From assembly GCA_964631295.1 (NCBI GenBank), contig CAZVXI010000033.1, positions 1 through 25,322 on the forward strand: DNA of 25,322 nt, in the 5' to 3' direction. The notes below the pieces were generated by a model, which saw nothing but the letters and a program-made list of their open reading frames with translations, did not search any database and was not told the DNA's origin. A program made the position numbers and the translations under genes. Position 1 is the stretch's first letter. Each line of letters opens with the position of its first letter. This document shows positions 16,101-23,721 of the stretch, piece by piece. The DNA is from CAZVXI01 sp964631295. GTDB taxonomy: Bacteria; Planctomycetota; Phycisphaerae; Phycisphaerales; SM1A02.

Positions 16101-17135
16101 CTCTCACGGCCGGGCGAAGCAATCTACAACGACGCCAGCGGCATGATGGAAGGCAATAACCCGTTCCAGATTGTCTGGCTGCCTGACCAGACGCGCGACA
16201 GAAAACTTGCTTCCATCCGAGAGCGCGAATCGCAGGAACCGTCGAAGGTCGACACGAATCAGATCATCTTCGAGGGCAACGTTCCTGCGGACATCGAGCG
16301 CAATCACCTGCTCACAAGGCTCATTGACGCGCCGCAGTGGCCCGCCCTGCAGCCAACGGCGCGCGCATGGCTGGGCGATGCAATCGCGATCAAGGAGCCG
16401 ACGGTGGCGTCATTCCAGCGGCACAGCGGGGCAAACCTGCTCATTGTCGGGCAGCGCGATGAAGCAGCGCTCGCCATGACGTGCGCTGCAATCATCTCAC
16501 TGGCTGCACAGCACAAGCCCGGCACAGCAACTTTTTATGTTTTTGACGGCGCCGCACCCGATGATCCGCATCGCACAGTCCTGCCCGATCTCGCGACCGC
16601 GCTGCCGCATGATATGAACATCGTCGGCTACCGCGAGGTGCCGGAAGTTATGCAGCAACTTTCTACCGAGATGACTCGCCGTCTCGATGCACACGAGACG
16701 GACTCACCGGCAATCTACATTCTTGTGCATGGCCTGCCACGCTTCCGCATGCTGCGCGCATCAGAGGACTTTGGCTTCTCGAGTTTCTCCGGCGGTTCGG
16801 AGCCCGCGCCCGCCCCGGACAAACAGTTTGGTGAGATCCTGCAGGATGGTCCCACCGCAGGCATCCACACCATCGCATGGTGCGACACGCTGACGAATCT
16901 CAATCGCACGCTGTCGCGGCAGTCGCTGCGTGAGTTCGAAATGCGCGTACTCTTCCAGATGAGCGCAGCCGACTCGACCACGCTGATCGACTCACCACAG
17001 GCGAGCAAACTCGGCATGCAGCGCGCACTGTTTTACGATGAAGAACAGGGCGCCATCGAGAAGTTCCGCCCCTACGCGCTGCCGCCCGAAGGCTGGCTCG
17101 ATGAGATCGTCGAGCGATGGCGATCGCGCGGCTGA
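13191..17135 (+). CDS. Membrane-anchored FtsK/SpoIIIE-family ATPase, EccC/EssC-like
   Basis: A 1314-residue ATPase, the likely motor of a type VII-like secretion system. Order of parts: coiled coil (about 30-175), acidic linker, two membrane helices (about 233-253 and 258-282), second coiled coil (about 300-445), then three ATPase-like modules. Module 1 (about 465-680) lacks Walker A and has IIADWP where Walker B is expected. Module 2 (about 735-1010) is intact, with Walker A GKTGSGKST (781-789), Walker B LLIIDEF (885-891) and the FtsK-type GIHVLLGSQ segment (920-928). Module 3 (about 1050-1300) is again degenerate (IVGQRDEA, ILVHG). EccC and EssC also have three modules. No FHA domains and no FtsK gamma domain are present, which argues against a chromosome-segregation FtsK. 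Start is TTG at 13191, with GGAG at 13181-13184. Confidence 0.87.
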   Translation: MTTAQTPNQPLPPHLQPTQFVYNERAVIADLFSLIEHRAEAEKRIVEEHEAESNAFATELKQRQKDIETRYENDTRHAGRDYNNAVTLARNTFEAERQEVESVATTVRSELADKAANSSDKARKGLQEGVWSAETVYEAKEHQPEQKYNNTVKRIDGAVDDIRSTLVQAQQWFRKCLQPAPAVREQSPDSPEDFTDDHATPEAVEHLADEARAILATMQTLRLPRLFAGPTPYAIIIGLAIVAAGVMFAIEAFAWSNTILWAASGGAGAGLLALIFVHFIARSALRGQFAEMHYRLDSALPLQERGLAIAQATREAEERELIEQRDSDVARAKERFEPILDEVERRHASKLESVQSKYESRMERITRQRDEALEGAEAIYKSKTADIEQRYEKEKADLEQWQQNESARIESTYRQQWEGLEQHWLEGIARCRAILNDVEAEHEQIRTPWDDPSWEQWQPPQEYRSTVRFGTMHLDMASIPGGLPQDERLAIDGATACDIPALIELPTDASLLLETKGEGRDRAIETLQTIMLRLLTSLPPGKVRFTIVDPVALGQNFAGFMHLADYEGALVGERIWTEVQQIEQRLTDLTEHMENVIQKYLRNEFETIAQYNESAGEIAEPYRFLIIADWPANFTEEATRRLMSIINSGARCGVYTLIHLDARRPLPRGVEIADLTKASSHIAIADKSIDWKDEQFGKLPLQLDHAPNEALLTRVMHAIGQNARESTHVQVPFEVITPGEGEMWSLDSRDGVRVPLGRAGATKLQYMELGRGTSQHALVAGKTGSGKSTLLHVLITNLALWYRPDEVELYLVDFKKGVEFKTYATNALPHGRVVAIESDREFGLSVLQKLDGELRRRGNIFRDLGVQGLAQYRDLNRDEPMPRILLIIDEFQEFFVEDDKIGQDASLLLDRLVRQGRAFGIHVLLGSQTLGGAYSLARTTLNQMAVRIALQCSESDSYLILNEENAAARLLSRPGEAIYNDASGMMEGNNPFQIVWLPDQTRDRKLASIRERESQEPSKVDTNQIIFEGNVPADIERNHLLTRLIDAPQWPALQPTARAWLGDAIAIKEPTVASFQRHSGANLLIVGQRDEAALAMTCAAIISLAAQHKPGTATFYVFDGAAPDDPHRTVLPDLATALPHDMNIVGYREVPEVMQQLSTEMTRRLDAHETDSPAIYILVHGLPRFRMLRASEDFGFSSFSGGSEPAPAPDKQFGEILQDGPTAGIHTIAWCDTLTNLNRTLSRQSLREFEMRVLFQMSAADSTTLIDSPQASKLGMQRALFYDEEQGAIEKFRPYALPPEGWLDEIVERWRSRG

Positions 17136-17334
17136 ACTGCGTCAATGCATCATGCACCATAATCATGCACAGACGGGTGCGCAACCGGCTCGCGACTTGT
17201 TCTGCTGCGCCTGGCAGTTTCGCGTGAGGTATTTTCGTTCGTGCGGGTGGAAGCAGCCAGTTGCAGCACGATGCATCCGTCTTGCTCGCAGGCAGTTCGA
17301 CGTGCTGCCATCCGGCATGTGCGACAGCTCCGCT

Positions 17335-18777
17335 TTACACGCGCAGGTCTGTCTGTTGTGTATTGCTGTCCAGTTGGTAGCGATGCCGGATTGGCTCGAC
17401 AACCTCTGCAATGAATCGTTCCACCTGCTGCGGCGCCCGGCCGATGTACAGTTTCGGATCGAGCACTGCGGCCATGTCGACGTCGGCGAACATCGGCTCT
17501 CGCTTCAGTCGCGTTAGCAGATCATTGGGCTTGCCTTCTGCCTTCACTGCCTGAGCGGCGGCCTGGCTGTGTGAACGAATCACTTCATGAGCATCCTGGC
17601 GGTCCGCGCCGTTGCGCACTGCCGCCATCATCAGATTCTCCGTCGCCATGAACGGCAGTTCGGCCATCAGATTTGCAGAAATAGTTTTCTCGTAGACGAC
17701 CATGCCGGCTGCCACGTTGTGACAGATATCGAGCGCACCATCAAGTGCAAGAAACGATTCAGCGAGCGACAGCCGGCGATTCGCGGAATCATCGAGCGTT
17801 CGCTCGAGCCACTGCGTGGCAGCCGTGTCGTACGCGTTGCCCACGAGATTGATCACAAACCGCGCCAGCGCACATGCACGTTCACACCGCATTGGGTTGC
17901 GCTTGTAGGCCATCGCGGAAGAACCGATCTGTTTCGCGCCGAATGGTTCTTCGATCTCTTTGCGATTGGCGAGCAGTCGAAGGTCGGTGGCCATCTTGTG
18001 GACGACGCTTGCCGCGCTCGCAAGGCGACTGAGCACTTGTGCATCGACAACGCGCGGATACGTTTGTGCGGAGATGATAAGCCGGCGATCAACAGGCCAA
18101 CGCATCTTCTCGGTGACGAGCTCGTCGAGTCGCTCGACCTTGTCATGGTCGCCATCAAACAGTGCGAGGAATGATGCCTGTGTTCCGGTTGTACCCTTCA
18201 CGCCCCGGAATCGCAGCGACTCGACCTGATGTTCGATATCTTCAAGCGCTAAAACGAAATCCTGCGCCCAGAGAGCAGCGCGTTTGCCAACCGTTGTCGG
18301 CTGAGCGGGCTGGTAGTGTGTGAATCCGAGGGTTGGCAGATTGCGATGCTCAAAGGCGAACCGCGCGAGCGCATCGATCACCCTCGCCATTTTCTGCGAG
18401 ATAAGGCGCAGGCCATCGCGCAGTTGAAGCAGCTCGGCATTGCAGTTGACGAACTGGCTTGTCGCGCCGAGGTGAATGATTGGACGGGCGCTCGGAGCCA
18501 GATCGCCAAGCGCGTGCACGTGGGCCATCACATCGTGGCGCAGCTCAGCCTCGTATCGGGCGGCAACTTCGTAGTTGATGTCATCAAGATGCGCGCGAAG
18601 TTCGGCAAGCTGGGCGTCGGTGATGTTGAGGCCAAGGTGCTTCTGAGACTCAGCAAGGGCGAGCCACAATCGCCGCCACGTGCTGAATCTTCGCTGGTCG
18701 GACCAGATCGCCTGCATCTCCTGCGAGGCGTAGCGACTTTCCAATGGCGACCGGTACGACATATGCTCCTGCGTCAT
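17335..18777 (-). CDS. purB: Adenylosuccinate lyase, eukaryote-type (ADSL-like)
   Basis: A 480-residue adenylosuccinate lyase, which splits fumarate from SAICAR and from adenylosuccinate in purine synthesis. The superfamily signature is GSSAMAYKRNP (285-295), and RHDVMAHVHA (80-89) and GFTHYQPAQPTT (151-162) carry the expected active-site histidines. The length and many segments (YRSPLESRYAS, FRGVKGTTGTQASFL, ERTLDDSANRR, ELPFMATEN) follow the animal ADSL pattern rather than the shorter Bacillus or the E. coli PurB types. The signature has alanine where human-type enzymes have proline (SSAMPYKRNP). The ATG at 18777 is preceded by GGAG at a suitable distance; an ATG five codons later (18762) is possible but sits too close to its AGGAG. 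It is convergent with the ATPase operon and divergent from the sigma-factor gene, and stands alone without other pur genes. Confidence 0.95.
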   Translation of the reverse strand: MTQEHMSYRSPLESRYASQEMQAIWSDQRRFSTWRRLWLALAESQKHLGLNITDAQLAELRAHLDDINYEVAARYEAELRHDVMAHVHALGDLAPSARPIIHLGATSQFVNCNAELLQLRDGLRLISQKMARVIDALARFAFEHRNLPTLGFTHYQPAQPTTVGKRAALWAQDFVLALEDIEHQVESLRFRGVKGTTGTQASFLALFDGDHDKVERLDELVTEKMRWPVDRRLIISAQTYPRVVDAQVLSRLASAASVVHKMATDLRLLANRKEIEEPFGAKQIGSSAMAYKRNPMRCERACALARFVINLVGNAYDTAATQWLERTLDDSANRRLSLAESFLALDGALDICHNVAAGMVVYEKTISANLMAELPFMATENLMMAAVRNGADRQDAHEVIRSHSQAAAQAVKAEGKPNDLLTRLKREPMFADVDMAAVLDPKLYIGRAPQQVERFIAEVVEPIRHRYQLDSNTQQTDLRV

Positions 18778-18911
18778 CAGCGCTCCAGATGGATGGGGAG
18801 TGTTGCGGCGGAATGATGATTCATTGCCCGCTGCTTGTGTATTTCCACCCGCACACGGCTGCTTTCAGGGAAGTTCACAACGGACGGGCGGCACGGAGGC
18901 GTATCGTACCG

Positions 18912-19664
18912 ATGGACACACAACGGACTGTGTGGAGCAGCGCGGCAGGAGTAAGATCAATCGGCCCCGATTCGGCCCAACCCGGCCATGGCCATCACGC
19001 GGCCAGTTCAGCCGACGGCACCCGTCGACATCGCCATGGGTCCGCTGGCGATGACCGCCGACTCACCCCCCTGCAGGAAGCACAGCTGCTCGAACAGTGG
19101 CGGGATGGCGATGCTGGTGCACTCTCAGAGCTGCTCGAAGCCTATCAGCGGCGTATCTACAGCATCTGCGTGCGGATGGTCCGCAATGCCGAGGACGCCC
19201 GCGACATGACTCAGGACACGCTGGCGAACGTTATTTCCGGCCTGGAGACGTACGACAATCGAGCCAAGCTCAGCACGTGGATCTATCGGATCACGATGAA
19301 TACCTGCCTGAACCACATCCGACGGGAGCGGCTGCGACGCCATACATCGATTGAAGAACCCGCCTCTCAGGCCGAAAACCACACAATTGCTGATTCTCTG
19401 ACAGACGAGCGGGAACTTTCTGCCAAGCAACGCATCGAACAGAGAGACCTGCGAGCGTCTGTCGCTCGGGCGCTGCAGGAGGTGGATCCGGACGCCCGTG
19501 CCATGCTGGTGCTTCGAGATATTCAGGATCTGGACTACGACTCGATCAGCGAGGTACTCGACATTCCGGTGGGGACAGTGAAATCGCGGCTGTATCGGGC
19601 CAGAAAAGCCCTTGCGACCGCCATCCAGATCGAGCGCGATCGCCAGGAGCGAGATCGCGACTGA
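18912..19664 (+). CDS. ECF-type RNA polymerase sigma factor
   Basis: A 250-residue sigma factor of the extracytoplasmic-function group. Region 2 (about 74-140) is clear: LLEAYQRRIYSICVRMV, then the core-binding and promoter-melting segment with DMTQDTLANVISGL and STWIYRITMNTCLNHIRRER. Region 4 (about 183-236) carries the helix-turn-helix, DYDSISEVLDIPVGTVKSRLYRARKAL split over its two helices. About 55 residues before region 2 are serine-, glycine- and histidine-rich and probably disordered, which is longer than usual. The ATG at 18912 is the first plausible start after the divergent purB promoter; a GGAGG at 18895-18899 sits rather far upstream, so the start is less certain than the gene. 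The next gene encodes a single-span membrane protein that fits an anti-sigma factor, so the pair probably responds to an envelope signal. Confidence 0.9.
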   Translation: MDTQRTVWSSAAGVRSIGPDSAQPGHGHHAASSADGTRRHRHGSAGDDRRLTPLQEAQLLEQWRDGDAGALSELLEAYQRRIYSICVRMVRNAEDARDMTQDTLANVISGLETYDNRAKLSTWIYRITMNTCLNHIRRERLRRHTSIEEPASQAENHTIADSLTDERELSAKQRIEQRDLRASVARALQEVDPDARAMLVLRDIQDLDYDSISEVLDIPVGTVKSRLYRARKALATAIQIERDRQERDRD

Positions 19665-19731
19665 TCCGGATCGAATCAAAGATGATCGAACATTGATCGA
19701 CGAAAATCGGTCTTGAAGCGAACAGAGAACG

Positions 19732-21048
19732 ATGGCTCAGCACTTTGACGAATTTGAACTACTCGCCTTGATCGAAGGCGAACTCAGCGACGCAGATGCC
19801 GCCGGCTTGCGCGGCCGACTCGCGACTGATCCGAGGCTTCTGGCGTCGGTGGATGAACTCATCACGCACCGCCAGGCGACGCGTTCTCTGCAGACTCCCG
19901 CCCTGCCATGCGATTTCGTCGCGGAGCTGGAGCCGATGCTGGTGCGGTCGATGCTGGTCGAGACCTCGCCCGGCACGAGCAACGGGCAGTATGTGCCGGG
20001 ACAGGCTCGCCGAGCCAAGCGGTCAGCACTGACCCATCCGGGCGTCATTCGATACGCAACCGCAGCGGGGCTCGTCATTGCGGCCACTGCCGGGCTCTGG
20101 GCGGCGGGTGCTGGCCTCGGGCTGCTCGGCGGATCTGCCAACTCAGGCGGCGAGCACATCGCTGACAGCGGCTCGGTGAATCCCGCAATCCCCGACGAGA
20201 ACACGCTTGCTTCACGCGCAGGGGCGAACGAAACCAGCGCTCTGCTCTGGGCTGATGATGATGATGCATCGAGCCAGATCCACCACGAACTGACACTCGA
20301 CACACTGCTTGCCAGCGCGGGCTCGTCGTCGAGTTCTTCCTCCGGGACGACCCCGCCGAAGCTGGCAGCGTTGACACCGACGCGAATCGCGGCGGACTTT
20401 GCACTGCTGCTCGAGAACGATCAGACTGATCGCGCGGAAATGGCGATGATCGCCTCACTCCAGCCGCGCGAAACCTCGACGGCCCTCGTGCGGAACTTCA
20501 GTTTCGAAGATGCCACCGCACTGGAAACGCAATGGCACGCCACGCGCCGCAACGAACCACGGCTGCGGCGTCCAGCAACAGCATCGCTGGGATCGCCCGA
20601 AGCCACCCGCGTGGCAGAAAAGTTCTTCCGAGAACTCGCGAGCAGGGCAACATCACAGTTGCGAACGCTTCGGGCGAGCAGCAGCGATGCCAATGCGACG
20701 CAGAAAGACGGCGTACTTGCTGGCTCGCAGGATCTCGCCGCGGATACGACGCAACAACTGCGTTATTCATCGGCTGGTGCCACGCACACCATGTCAGTGC
20801 CTGTCCGCGACCTCGGCAGTGTGCTGATGAATCTCACGGATGCAGACATCGACTCTCAGGCGATGCTCACGATGTTCCAACCGATGAACATCCTCGATGA
20901 TCCGATCGAAACGAAACGAGCCTCCGACCTGAACTCCGCAGAGCGCATTCGCCGGATGCTCGAAGTTCGGGCCGCACTCGATGCATTGCTCGCGTCTGAT
21001 CCGAACGCAATCGTGCTGCTGCCGATCGTCGTCCAGACTGACGACTGA
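19732..21048 (+). CDS. Putative transmembrane anti-sigma factor
   Basis: A 438-residue single-span membrane protein placed 67 bases after the ECF sigma gene. The N-terminal about 75 residues (FDEFELLALIEGELSDADAAGLRGRLATDP) match the short helical cytoplasmic domain common to anti-sigma factors, then a hydrophobic segment at about 108-133, and a long extracytoplasmic part with an acidic patch, a run of seven or eight serines near 198-205 and helical segments to the end. The zinc-type HxxxCxxC motif of ZAS anti-sigmas is absent; only one cysteine (C60) lies in the cytoplasmic part. The function is inferred from position and layout, not from a strong family match. The extracytoplasmic domain is unusually long and unrecognised, and could be the sensor. 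The ATG at 19732 lacks a strong ribosome binding site. Confidence 0.72.
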   Translation: MAQHFDEFELLALIEGELSDADAAGLRGRLATDPRLLASVDELITHRQATRSLQTPALPCDFVAELEPMLVRSMLVETSPGTSNGQYVPGQARRAKRSALTHPGVIRYATAAGLVIAATAGLWAAGAGLGLLGGSANSGGEHIADSGSVNPAIPDENTLASRAGANETSALLWADDDDASSQIHHELTLDTLLASAGSSSSSSSGTTPPKLAALTPTRIAADFALLLENDQTDRAEMAMIASLQPRETSTALVRNFSFEDATALETQWHATRRNEPRLRRPATASLGSPEATRVAEKFFRELASRATSQLRTLRASSSDANATQKDGVLAGSQDLAADTTQQLRYSSAGATHTMSVPVRDLGSVLMNLTDADIDSQAMLTMFQPMNILDDPIETKRASDLNSAERIRRMLEVRAALDALLASDPNAIVLLPIVVQTDD

Positions 21049-21095
21049 TTCCGGGCCATTCTGAAGCCAATGCGAATCGACAGTATGATCGCCGC

Positions 21096-21992
21096 GTGCA
21101 TGCTCCTGCCGCCATCTTTGCATGTGTGAGATTTGCCAGCGATCGGCTCGGCTGGCTTGGCATCTACATGGGCCTCTACGGCGGAGCGATCGTCGCGGGC
21201 ACCTGGCTGCTCGTGCATGGCGAAATCAACTGGGCAATGGCCAGCCTCGCAGCATCCCTGACGATGAGCGTTTATCTGCTTGACCGCGTCAAGCCGCATG
21301 ACGCCCTGCGCGACCCTGCAGACGCGATCGCTCATCCGACACGCGACGCATTCGTTCGCAGGCACCTGATCCTGCTCCGCATGCTGTGCCTGCTGGTCGC
21401 GTCTGGTGTCACAATCGCTGGCTTCTTCGTGCACTGGTCGATGCCCATCATCGCGATTGGTGCATTCGGCGGCGTCCTGGTATATGGATCAATCCCTCGG
21501 ACGCAGCGCCTGCACCGTCGGCCGAAAGACCTGTTGATCCTCAAGAACCTGGCCGTCGCAGGTGCATTTGGTTCGATGACGATGGCCATGCTCTGGTCGC
21601 AGGGGCTGATGCCGACGGTTGCTCTGCCCGCCATCGGCGTCATCGCTTTCATCGGGCTGCACATCTTCACTGATGCCATGCTCTGTGATATCGATGATGC
21701 CCGGGCTGATGCGCAGTTTGGCACGTCGACCATCGTCAATCAGATCAATGCAGATGGCACGTGGCAACTTGGGTTGCTGCTCAATATCGTTGCCGCCATC
21801 TGGTTGTGCACGATGGCATCAGCGGACTGGATCGCGCAAAAACCTGCGATCATCGTGGCAATGCTTCTGCCGTTGGGAACTGTCATCGTGCGCAAGGTCG
21901 CGCCAAATCGTGTCCGTGATGCGATTGATCTGAAGATGCCGATTGCAGTTGGTATCGCGATCATACTCATGCGCATCGTCGCAGCGGTGTGA
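21096..21992 (+). CDS. UbiA-like polyprenyltransferase-family membrane protein
   Basis: A 298-residue polytopic membrane protein with about seven or eight hydrophobic segments. It resembles the UbiA prenyltransferase superfamily, whose members join a prenyl chain to an aromatic or other acceptor in the membrane. The second Asp-rich motif is visible as CDIDDARADAQFG (197-209, with D201, D205 and G209 in the DxxxDxxxG spacing). The first motif appears only as a changed YLLDRVKPHDALRD (60-73) instead of NDxxDxxxD, as in UbiA-like proteins of uncertain activity. The start is a GTG at 21096 with no good ribosome binding site, 47 bases after the anti-sigma gene; an internal ATG (21168) would remove the first helix. 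Its stop directly abuts the convergent plsY stop. The product could be a quinone or lipid intermediate, not determinable here. Confidence 0.72.
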   Translation: MHAPAAIFACVRFASDRLGWLGIYMGLYGGAIVAGTWLLVHGEINWAMASLAASLTMSVYLLDRVKPHDALRDPADAIAHPTRDAFVRRHLILLRMLCLLVASGVTIAGFFVHWSMPIIAIGAFGGVLVYGSIPRTQRLHRRPKDLLILKNLAVAGAFGSMTMAMLWSQGLMPTVALPAIGVIAFIGLHIFTDAMLCDIDDARADAQFGTSTIVNQINADGTWQLGLLLNIVAAIWLCTMASADWIAQKPAIIVAMLLPLGTVIVRKVAPNRVRDAIDLKMPIAVGIAIILMRIVAAV

Positions 21993-22694
21993 TCATGACT
22001 CCGATCTTTCGGCTGATGCATCTCCATCCGTGCGCTCGCTGCCGATCTTTGGTTCCTCGCCGCGCACAAGCCTGCCAATGTTCGCGCGATGTCGAACAAC
22101 CACGAGCAACGCAAGCGCAAGCGTCACGGCGAGCAATGGCGCCCGAGCTGCTGTTTCATCTCCGGGATTGTCGCGGACCATGGCGGCCACAAGTACGACG
22201 ATCGGCACTGACACAGCCGCGCACATGCTCGCCATCGCAACATATCGCCAAATTTTCACAACCGAGATCCACACAACGAGCGCCGCGAGCACAGGAATCG
22301 TCAGCAGTGGCCACATGCCCAGCAGCGCGCCCGCAGCCGTTGCGACGCCCTTGCCGCCTGCGAATCGCAGGAAGATCGAGAACATGTGCCCGACCACCGC
22401 AGCGATCGCCACCGCGAGCCACAACCACAACTGCGCGTGCGAGAGATCAGCCGCCGATCGACCGATCACATCCTGCATGAACCCCGCAGCTACCACGGGG
22501 CCTGCACCCTTCATCGCATCGAGCGCGAAGCACGTCAGCCCGAACCGCCGGCCGAGGACGCGCCCCACATTGGTCGCTCCGATGTTCTTCGAGCCATGCT
22601 GACGAATATTCACACCCTGCGAGCGCGCGATGAGCACACCGAACGGGATCGACCCGATCAGATACGCACCGGTGATGAGCAGCAGCCATGTCAT
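21993..22694 (-). CDS. plsY: Acyl-phosphate:glycerol-3-phosphate acyltransferase
   Basis: A 233-residue integral membrane enzyme that transfers an acyl group from acyl-phosphate to glycerol-3-phosphate, the first acylation of bacterial phospholipid synthesis with PlsX as partner. All three motifs of the family are visible: GSIPFG with GSKNIGATNVGR (14-19 and 34-45), RFAGGKGVAT in the middle, and RHRANIGRLVRGEE near the C-terminus. About six hydrophobic segments are present. The frame can start at a TTG at 22730, but the ATG at 22694 gives the usual N-terminus directly before the first membrane helix; neither has a clear ribosome binding site. The C-terminal tail of about 20 polar residues is longer than usual. 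Together with the PlsC gene at the left end, the window encodes both glycerol acylation enzymes. Confidence 0.95.
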   Translation of the reverse strand: MTWLLLITGAYLIGSIPFGVLIARSQGVNIRQHGSKNIGATNVGRVLGRRFGLTCFALDAMKGAGPVVAAGFMQDVIGRSAADLSHAQLWLWLAVAIAAVVGHMFSIFLRFAGGKGVATAAGALLGMWPLLTIPVLAALVVWISVVKIWRYVAMASMCAAVSVPIVVLVAAMVRDNPGDETAARAPLLAVTLALALLVVVRHRANIGRLVRGEEPKIGSERTDGDASAERSES

Positions 22695-22814
22695 GTGGCC
22701 ATTGTGGACTGCCAACGACTGGTTCGTCAAACCGATCAGTGAGATAACCTGTGAGCTTATCGGCGGGGGGCCTTTGATGGGAACATACTGTGAAACACCA
22801 CGATCGCCGCAGTG

Positions 22815-23648
22815 TCATTCGGATTCATCGCGCAACACACGCGCGCCGCTTGCATCCGGAGACTCGAGCAACCCCGCGCGTGCAGCAGCGATGCAGATGT
22901 GCTTGAGCAGCGTGCTCGCCCCCATCCCTCCCGCGGCAATGACGCCGCGCGGCCCATCGCGGAACCCCTGTTTGAGCACAAGCTGCTTGAAGACCGCAGC
23001 GCCCGGCCGCACGAGCAAGTCGAACGCACGCCCGCCGCGTGGCTTGCTCTCCGCAGCCCAGTGGGCGTATTTCACGGTCCGCAGGAGCATGTCGTTCACA
23101 TCCACCCATGAATCATGCCTGCAGAACCCCTGCAGCCTGCCCACAGCTCCCGGAACTTCGAGCCGCTCATGCACTGCCTTGCGATCCGCTCCGCTGCCGA
23201 CGTATCGGCCGACCCCGCCGCGCACCAGCCGCAGTCGCCATTCAGGCTGAAACGTGTGATGCAGAAAATCGCCGAGGAACCATGTCTTGCGGTTCAGTTC
23301 CCAGCCATCCTTGGCCGAGTCATCAGCACGGACAACATCCGCGATCGACGCACGCAGCGCATCATTCAGCGATTCATCCGAGTCGAGGTTCAGCACCCAG
23401 GCATGATCAGCGCAGAGATCAAGCGCGTACTGCTTGCTGACGATCGGCCCTGCCCAGTCGTAGTGCACAACCTCCGCTCCGTAAGACTCGGCAAGTTCAA
23501 TCGTGCCATCAGTTGAGCCCGAATCGACGACGACCGTTCGAATCGAAAGACCGGCAATGCTCTTGAGCGTCAACTCGAACGTGCGCATGTTGTTGCACGT
23601 GCAGATGGCAACAGCAAGATCGCCCGGGTTGTCAGCTTGCTCCGGCAT
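22815..23648 (-). CDS. Family 2 glycosyltransferase, WaaE/KdtX-like
   Basis: A 277-residue cytoplasmic glycosyltransferase with a GT-A fold of family 2. The N-terminal AVAICTCNNMRTFELTLKS strand-helix unit, the VVVDSGSTDGT motif (40-49) and NLDSDE (87-92, holding the metal-binding D-x-D) are typical. The middle HTFQPEWRLRLVRGG segment and the late HDSWVDVND and KYAHWAAES segments match the WaaE/KdtX group, which adds glucose or a related sugar to the lipopolysaccharide core or to similar glycolipids. The C-terminal about 50 residues carry a possible membrane-associated helix. The ATG at 23648 has no close ribosome binding site; a GGGAGG lies about 20 bases upstream. It runs toward plsY and is divergent from the next glycosyltransferase gene. 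Acceptor unknown. Confidence 0.88.
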   Translation of the reverse strand: MPEQADNPGDLAVAICTCNNMRTFELTLKSIAGLSIRTVVVDSGSTDGTIELAESYGAEVVHYDWAGPIVSKQYALDLCADHAWVLNLDSDESLNDALRASIADVVRADDSAKDGWELNRKTWFLGDFLHHTFQPEWRLRLVRGGVGRYVGSGADRKAVHERLEVPGAVGRLQGFCRHDSWVDVNDMLLRTVKYAHWAAESKPRGGRAFDLLVRPGAAVFKQLVLKQGFRDGPRGVIAAGGMGASTLLKHICIAAARAGLLESPDASGARVLRDESE

Positions 23649-23721
23649 GATGCACGCATGGTAGCAGTACCTCCCGGTGATGTGCCGGACCTGCCCGGCT
23701 AGAATGGCCGCTTACCGCGCC

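Noticed and set aside
13191..17135. Chromosome-segregation FtsK or SpoIIIE
   Set aside because: It lacks the four-helix FtsK N-terminus and the gamma DNA-reading domain, has three ATPase-like modules, and lies in an operon with WXG100-like genes.
17149..17170. Direct repeat of ATCATGCAC with a 13-base period after the ATPase gene
   Set aside because: Two short copies only, in a 199-base convergent gap; no repeat array or mobile element signature around it.
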